Below are positions 57,161 to 64,000 of a stretch of 64,000 nt of DNA, in pieces. Position 1 is the stretch's first letter. The number at the start of each line of letters is the position of its first letter. The notes under the pieces were generated by a model. The model was not told where the DNA came from, ran no database searches, and saw only the letters and a list, made by a program, of their open reading frames with translations. The stretch is from Apium graveolens (Eukaryota; Streptophyta; Magnoliopsida; Apiales; Apiaceae): NCBI RefSeq assembly GCF_009905375.1, contig NC_133650.1:299955957-300019956 (forward strand), written 5' to 3'. A program made the translations under genes and the position numbers.

Positions 57161-59890
57161 TTATTCTGGGCTCTCTTCTTCATCACTCGCTTCCTCCACA
57201 ATCCCCTCTTGTATCAACATGATGGGCTGAGAGGCTTCCATTAGCAAGGCCCCTGGGCGTGGTTCCACCTGAATTCCCATGTGCTCGAAGTAGTTCTCGG
57301 GCAACTCCTCAATTGAAATCAAATTACAAGTCTCGTGGCCCTCGGGACGTATCCTTTTCCTGCCCTCTGTCTCTTCCATGGGGACGTCGCACTCACTTGC
57401 TTCAGCTATCTCCCTTGAGGCATTTCTTGACTCGGCCGCCTTGAGTGCCTGGTTGTAGCAGACCCTGGATTCGTATTGACAGCTCTTCAAGATGCCTACC
57501 CCCGTGGGGGTTGGGAATTTTATCGTCATATGATGGATCGAGGTCACCATCCCCATCGCCCTCATAAGGGGTCTGCCCACTATAACATTGTAGGCACAAG
57601 GCTGGTCTACAACTGTAAACATAGCGATCTGGGTGGCCACATGAGGCTCCTCTCCTATGGTCACCGGGAGCCGAATTGTCCCTTTCACTCCGATCGAGTT
57701 TCCCGTGAACCCGTACAGGTGCCCACATGTTGAGGTTAATTCTCTATCCAATAATCCCAGTTTTTTATAGGCATCATAAGTCAGAACATCAGCCGAGCTC
57801 CCGGTGTCCACCATTGCTCGGTGAACATTCACCGTCCCAATCTTCATTTTTATGACTAGGGCATCGGTATGAGGGTAATGCACCCATTTTGCATCGTTCT
57901 CCTTAAACACGATATCATCGGCCTCCCTTTCAAAGAGCTCCGGGGGCCTTTGGCTTAGATGGTTAACGTTGGTGAGGGGCTTGTCCTTTGCTTCCCGGGC
58001 ATATCTGTCCATTGCCTTCCGGCTATCTCCACCAATGTGAGACCCGCCTAGAATAATATGAATACTACCAGCCCGAGGGACCCTTTCTTTGTCTTCTGGG
58101 GGTGGAGGAGGGACGGTATGATAATCAGTCCTATGTCTTCGAACCTCCTTGACAACCCACTCCGTAAGCTTCCCTTGTCTAATCAAAGTCTCGATCTCAT
58201 CCTTTAGTTGTCTACAATCAGCTGTATCGTGTCCGGTGACCTCATGGTATGCACAATACTTCGAAGTGTCTATTTTATTGTAGTCTGTGAGAGGGGTTGC
58301 CTTCTTGAATACCCCCTTCCCAGCATATATAGCATATATGTGGTCGATAGAGGCTACCAGAGGGGTGTGTGACTGCCATTTACTTGTATAAGGCCTTCCC
58401 GAATCTTTGGCGGTTTCTTTGCCCCGGGTAGACTTTTTTGGGCTCGAACTGCGCCGATATGTCTTCCTCCTCTCGTCAGGGCTTGAGGATCGGTCCCTCT
58501 TGTCTCTATAGCTCTCGCTGATTTTCAGCTCTCTCATCGATTTCTCTACCCTCTTGAAGGGTTCAGCTTGCTCATAGAACTCGGCCAAGGTTCTCGGCTC
58601 AGTCGCTTGGAGGCTCTTCCAAAATTTCGATCCTTCTTTCAACCCTGCTATCAAGAAATTTTTGATGGTTTCCTCACTGGCTCCTCTCACCTTGGGGACC
58701 TCGGCGTTGAACCGACGAAAGTATTCTTCCAGGGGCTCCCCCTCCCTTTGCTTGATGTTGGCTAACGTGGCCACATGAGGCGAATAGTGGAGGGTGGACT
58801 GAAATTGTCTGACGAACGAGTCCTCCAATTTCCTCCACGTTCTTATGCTAGACGGTCCCAACTTGGAGAACCATTGTTGGGCACTACCTCTGAGTGATGC
58901 CACGAAGAGTCTGCAGCGGGTCATCTCCGGCACCTGATAGACTTCCATCTCAGTGTTAAATTGTATAAGGTACTCCGCCGGGTCGGCTTCGCCGTTGAAT
59001 AGAAGGTCGGGGTTGTGCCTAAACACCCGAGGTAGGGGGGATGATCGGATAGCAGCCGTAAACGGAGAGGGGGCAGCCGAGGCGGGGGGCCCTCTCTTCT
59101 CTCGCTCCATCTCCTCTAAGATCCTTCTTAGGTCCCTTACTCTAACAACTTCTTCTTCTCTATCACCACCTGCGTTACTCGAATGGTGTGAGCCCTGAGG
59201 TCGTTCGCGGCGTCCCCCTCCTCCGGCTCACGCTTGCGACTCCCCTTCTCGATTGTCTCTGCATCTACGTCGCTCCTCCCTCCTGGGCGAGGTGTGTTGA
59301 CGTTTTTCCGGAGGGGTCGCTGCCCGTTCTCTTTTCGAGCCTCTCTGATCCACGGGCTCTTTCTCTTCTCTCTCCTTCTTACAATTCTCCAATTTGAGCC
59401 TGAGGTAATGCTCGCTTAGTTTTTTACCCACTCGGTCTAGCACGCTAGTCGACCTTGCCTCAAATGAAGCTGGCTTCTGCCCCGATCTCGTAGAGATCTG
59501 GCTGCCCCGCTCATCATGGCCTCGGGGTATATCTTCCTTTTCGCGCGATGTTTCTTTCTTCTGCTTGGTCTCGGTTGCCACATCATCAAAATCGTGGATC
59601 AGCTTCTTCTGAGGGCCTTTGCCCTTCCAGCTACGCTGAGAGACCTTGAAGCGGCGTGCCTTACGCTTGGCGTTCCGGACCGAGCTTCTTTCTACCCTTG
59701 ACATTCGGGCGTTGATGTGATTCATCTGATCGGCCAGCCCTTCGAGATACGTCATTACAGCTTTCCCGTCCACATTTGCAGTTGGTGGAGGTGGCGCCTG
59801 ATTCTCTGGGGGCGTGTGTTCGACCTCATTAGGGTTCTTCTTCTTGCCTCCGCTCCCTGGTGTCGCCGCTTGCTTGCTTTCTTTGGTCAT
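57161..59890 (-). pseudogene. Tat gag and protease
   Basis: ATG 59890 opens a basic N-terminal part (MTKESKQAATPGSGGKKKN). The frame has one TGA at 59228-59230 and continues in the same register to 57161. The retrotransposon Gag domain follows (RLFVASLRGSAQQWFSKLGP, EDSFVRQFQ, REGEPLEEYFRRFN). There is a lone CAYHEVTGHDTADC knuckle-like motif. The aspartic protease has VDTGSSADVL about 430 residues into the second open part. The TAA ending the frame separates it from pol, which stays in the same register. The stop at 59228 fits a CGA to TGA change. Confidence 0.88.
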
Positions 59891-59913
59891 CTTTCTCCTT
59901 AAGATAAAAGACC

Positions 59914-59929
59914 CCTCCTTCTAGCGCCA
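59914..59929 (-). other. Primer-binding site of the Tat element
   Basis: The minus strand reads TGGCGCTAGAAGGAGG directly after the 5' LTR and two bases. The TGGCGC start is the usual Tat/Athila-type primer site, distinct from the initiator-Met site of the other elements here. The matching tRNA was not determined. Confidence 0.7.
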
Positions 59930-59931
59930 AT

Positions 59932-60950
59932 TGTTATAGGGAGAATTTCGTATAACAGTGTTGTGGAGGTTGATGGGTGAAACAAAGATCAAGAGCGGTG
60001 TTTGAGGGCGGAGGAAGGTTGTTTGGTGGTGGCTGAGCTTGTATGTTGACTCCTCAAGAAAGAATAGGGTTTGTTATTCTCTATCAAGTGTCGACTCATG
60101 TCTCATACAAGTGCTTACGTACCCTATTTATAGGGATCAAGCCTTACGTAGTTCTTGGGGAACAAGTCACGTAGGCTAGAGTTAGGGTTCTCCAACCCGT
60201 GCAGCCCAAGCCCACAATAAAGTCAGGCCTTCAGCCAATTAGTCACGTAAATCTCGACCGGCTCCACACGCTTCCTACAATCTCGCGGCATCTCCGCATT
60301 TCTTCCCGTAATTATAGGAATAACCCGTGTTGGCCCCGAAATTTACGAGCAACTCAGTCATCTATGAGTCACTTTCCATATTGTATACAAAGTCCTTTGA
60401 TGTGAGCCGGCCTGGTCACCTCGGCCCGCACCGCCTTCCTTTTCAATTAATAAATATAATGTTATCTCTTTTTTTATAAGATGTGGGCTCATGGGCTCAG
60501 CCCGCGTGTGGGCACCTGAGCCCAGCCCGCGTATGGGCACCTGAGCCCAACCCGCGTGTGGGCACCTAAGCCTTCCTCGCGTAAAGGCACCTGAGCCCAC
60601 CTCGCGTGGGCACAACCGAGCCCAGATCGCATATGAGAGCCCAGATGACAAATATGAGCCCACCTTACATGTGTGAGCTCAGCTTGCACGTCATTACTTG
60701 AGCCCAGCTCGTATGGGTGAGCCCAGCTCTCATGTCATGAGCCCAGCTCGCATGTGGTCACGTGAGCCCAGCTCACACACCACGAGCCCAGCTCGCATGT
60801 CACGAGCCCAGCTCGCATGTCACGACCCCAGCCCGCATGCGCTGGCCCAAGTCATATTAATCCATGGTTCTAGCCCACACGCGAGAGTCCAGCTATTCAG
60901 TGCACCTACAAGGACCTGTTTAGGGCTCATGGCCGAAAGCGGACATAACA
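59932..60950 (-). repeat. 5' LTR of the Tat element
   Basis: It carries the palindromic start TGTTATA...TATAACA, a CCCTATTTATAGGG block (about 60121-60135), and a long stretch (60480-60850) built of GAGCCCAGC(T/C)CGCATG variants. Compared with the other LTR it has one extra 24-bp GAGCCCAGCCCGCGTATGGG unit and one fewer 20-bp CACGAGCCCAGCTCGCATGT unit; together these account for the 4-bp length difference. Confidence 0.93.
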
Positions 60951-60955
60951 ATCTC

Positions 60956-61142
60956 TTAACAAACTCTTATTAACTGGAAAGCTCATTTCTTGGGTTGCAG
61001 AGTATATCACTAAGAACTCAGTTTGGGGAAAAAACCCGTTGGAGTACCTATTTAGATCATATCTCTTCTATATATAATAGGAGATAGAGATTAAAAAGTC
61101 TTATTAAAAAAACTAAAATGCCCCTATTTTTAATATTAATCG
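60956..61142. other. Right flank of the Tat insertion
   Basis: This continues the unique DNA interrupted at 48449. No gene recognised. AT content rises sharply after 61070. Confidence 0.5.
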
Positions 61143-62899
61143 AACTCGAAATTTTTCATTCACCTGGACAAGCTCATACCACTACACTATATTGTCACAT
61201 GTGTTTTTTATCATACAAATAATATGTAAGTGTGCTAAATGAATATTTTATTTAACTTTAAATATAGTTACTTGAATTCCGCAAGAAAAAAGATAGTTAC
61301 TTGAATATTTGAACAGTTAATTTTAAAAAATTGAATTCCTGACATAAAATTAGGAATAGTACATAAATGAATTATTATCTTATTATTAATCATTTTTTAG
61401 TTTGAAAATATATCTCATATAGTCATATATTTTTAACATATTTTTTATTACAAAAAGTAATTAGAATGTACATATATAATTTTTAAGAAAATATTGAAAA
61501 TAGAATCGCTTATATAAAAATAGTCTATATTAGTATTACATATTTAGATAAGTTCGAATTATAATAAGTCAATGCATTTTAGTTTATTTCGAATTTGAAA
61601 TCAGAACTTGACCCATTATTCAAAAAATACTCGAAATTTGACTACATGACTCGGCCGAAAAACATCATCACATTCTACGTTTAGTAAATTTAAATTACAA
61701 GCTCGACAAAAATATCTTACCAATAATGTAAAATTTTTTAATATCTTATGTTAATATAAATTAATGTGTTTGAGATTTTTATAGGATCAAGTCAATTGAT
61801 TATTTATATTAAAATTACTAACTTCACTGGTAACACATTATTATTTTGGGATTTATCTCGATTTCAAGAATATTCGAAATTTGATATGAGAACTCACGAG
61901 ATTTGTTAAAACTACGATGATATATTAAATCGATTTACTTTTCATTTTTCACTTTAAAAATACTAGCTTTTTAAGAAGAATTCTTTTGGATAAACAATAT
62001 TCATTGAACAAGATAATACAACTCGAGATATTTCATTCACCTAGACAACCTCATACCACTACACTATATTATCACATGTGTTTTTTATCATACAAATAAT
62101 ATGTAAGTGTGTTAAATGAATATTTTATTTAACTTTAAATATAGTTACTTGAATTCCGCAAGAAAAAAAGGATAGTTACTTGAATATTTGTACAGTTAAT
62201 TTTAAAGAATTGAATTCCTCATATAAAGTTAGGCATAGTACATAAATGGATTATTATCTTATTATCAATCATTTTTTAGTTTGAAAATATATCTCATATA
62301 GTCATATATTTTTAACATATTTTTTATTATAAAAAGTAATTAAAATGTACATATATATTTTTTAAGAAAATATTGTAAATAGAATCGCTTATTTAAAAAT
62401 AATCTATATTGGTATTACATATTTAGATAATTTTAAATTATAATGGGTCAATGCATTTTAGTTTATTTCGAATTTGAAATAAGAACTTGGCCCATTATTC
62501 AAAAAATACTCAAAATTTGACTACATGACTCGGCCGAAAAACATCATCACATTCTACGTTTAGTAAATTTAAATTACAAGTTCGACAAGAATATCTTACT
62601 AATAATGTGATTTTTTTTAATATCTTATGTTAATATAAATTAATGTGTTTGAGATCTTTATATGATCAAGTAAATTGATTATTTATATTAAAATTACTAA
62701 CTTCACTGGTAACACATTATTATTTTTAGGATTTGTCCCGATTTCAAGAATATTCGAAATTTGATATGGGAACTTACGAGATTTGTTAAAACTACGATGA
62801 TTTATTGAATTGATTTATTTTTTATTTTTTACTTTAAAAATACTAGCTTTTTAAGAAGAATTCTTTTGGATAAACAATATTAATTGATCAAGATAATAC
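61143..62899. repeat. Tandem duplication of an 877-bp unit
   Basis: 61143-62019 and 62020-62899 align end to end with small differences (well over 90% identity by eye). Both run from AACTCGA(A/G)AT(T/A)TTTCATTCACCT to ACAATATT(C/A)ATTGA(A/T)CAAGATAATAC. The unit is AT-rich with no frame over 60 codons. Two adjacent copies with no spacer argue against an LTR pair and for unequal duplication or a dimer of a long satellite-like repeat. Confidence 0.88.
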
Positions 62900-64000
62900 T
62901 GTACAAATATTTTGAATTATTTTAATATTTTGAATTATCCAAATAAAAGTTATATTTATACTATATTGTAGCATTTGATTCAATGCATTTTATATTATTT
63001 AAAGAAAAAAATATATTGTTCAATAATTTGAAAGATTTAACTAGTTCAACTGAAATTTATAAAACATTATCGAATTGAAAAATATTTAATTTTAGGATAA
63101 TAGTATACAATGTTATCACATTATTATATGAAGAAATATTAGAGTCGTAATGAAAGAAACTTAAAAATAGTTTAAATAAAGATATAATTACAATTTTTCC
63201 TTCGAATTTTTGAAAAAAAATCATGAATATCAATAATAAGTCTTAAAAATATATAATTTATTTTTATGTTACAACCATGATTGATACTCGGTTGCGTGAA
63301 AAATATATAAAAATTGTTTGTCAGTGATAATGTGAATACCATATTTAAATTATAGCAATTTATTTATTACATAATTTTAATTTTTGAATATTTATAAATG
63401 CACGTTATTTAAGCAATCAATTTTCTCACTAGATGTTAATAATGATTATACATGTAAATAAATCAGATATTTAACATATAAATAATTGAATCCGTCATAA
63501 TTTACTAAGAAATGTAACATACAATTATTTACATGTTAACACACACATACATATAACTTAATATTACTTTGTTAACACTAGTGTAGATAAAAAATTAACA
63601 TTTTCCCATACATACATACGTTGAATTTCAAAAACTAATAATTTTCATTAAAATCAACTTTAATATTAACAGTAATGTAAATTTTACATTATTGTATATT
63701 ATGATTGCAAGTCATTCTGACTTCAGTTATGCATCTTTTATCTTTTTAAATTGAGTAAGTTAATTGTAAGTTAGTAGTGAACTCAGTAATAATATAGACA
63801 GTACATATAGTTTATTTAAATAAAATTCAAAATTTTTGGTCAACTATGTATTCAATATATATGTTAATTTTTAGCTTTTGTTTTGCAAACATGCTTACGA
63901 AATTCTACATATTAAGTTTAATCATTTCGTTTTAAACGTACACTGACTATCCAGTTTATATTCATTTATTAAATATAAATTATACAACACAAAAAAGAAT
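62900..64000. other. AT-rich intergenic DNA at the right edge
   Basis: No gene, inverted repeat or recognisable element end was found. The sequence is more than 75% A+T by eye. Confidence 0.6.

Larger units (their letters stand above)
48450..60950 (-). mobile_element. Tat-lineage Ty3/gypsy retrotransposon with an opposite-strand gene
   Basis: LTRs at 59932-60950 (5', 1019 bp) and 48450-49464 (3', 1015 bp) start TGTTATA and end CATAACA. A perfect duplication ATCTC flanks the element (48445-48449, 60951-60955). Minus-strand order is primer site, gag, protease, RT, RNase H, integrase. Then, between integrase and 3' LTR, comes a plus-strand gene (50110-52805), an arrangement known for Tat elements. 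The LTRs differ by only about 2% plus two repeat-unit changes, so this insertion is much younger than the copia element at 10436. Pol has several nonsense codons and two single-base frameshifts, so it is not autonomous now. Confidence 0.95.

Noticed and set aside
59188..59902. Several plus-strand frames of 60-70 codons opposite the Tat gag
   Set aside because: They are antisense shadows of the gag frame, without start context or domains; the real plus-strand gene of the element is at 50110-52804.
61143..62899. LTR pair of a small retrotransposon
   Set aside because: The two copies touch each other, with no internal region, primer site or TG...CA ends.

Overview
This is a plant nuclear window: genes are split by GT-AG introns, and most of the DNA is nested transposable elements, many with exact target-site duplications (TSDs). 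Only two host genes are convincing, an arabinose-5-phosphate isomerase (SETH3/KpsF type, 20593-23363) and a type I sucrose/H+ symporter (44398-47273). Both are plus strand and look intact. The sucrose carrier and the retrotransposon types fit an asterid eudicot, perhaps Apiaceae (carrot/celery family); that placement is from memory of the families, not from a search.

Layout. 1-1540 is AT-rich. 1541-6840 is a complete non-autonomous CACTA transposon (TIR CACTACACC, TSD TAT) carrying a foldback element and fragments of host genes (an F-box start, one alpha-N-acetylglucosaminidase exon, a chain of short exons). 6841-10430 is AT-rich with three copies of a dispersed repeat and a 63-bp tandem array. 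10436-20435 is an old Ty1/copia element (241-bp LTRs, TSD GGTTT). A 3.6-kb hAT transposon with its own spliced transposase gene sits inside its reverse transcriptase, and a 706-bp hAT-type MITE sits inside its 3' LTR. The copia LTR ends only 157 bp before the SETH3 start codon.

24.9-43.7 kb is a nest of retrotransposon wrecks. A Ty3/gypsy element with 3.6-kb LTRs (26709-43452) has lost most of its interior. A SIRE/Maximus-like copia on the minus strand interrupts its 3' LTR, and that copia is itself interrupted by a 4.07-kb solo LTR (TSD TATGG). A gypsy RNase H fossil and a SINE-like tRNA remnant lie between this nest and the sucrose transporter.

48450-60950 is a nearly complete Tat-lineage gypsy element on the minus strand (1.02-kb LTRs, TSD ATCTC). 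Between its integrase and 3' LTR it carries a gene on the opposite (plus) strand with its own G-box, TATA box, introns, a Transposase_28-like domain and a coiled coil. The end of the window holds an 877-bp sequence duplicated in tandem (61143-62899) and AT-rich DNA.

The host genes do not form a pathway with each other. No CRISPR array, rRNA or functional tRNA was seen.
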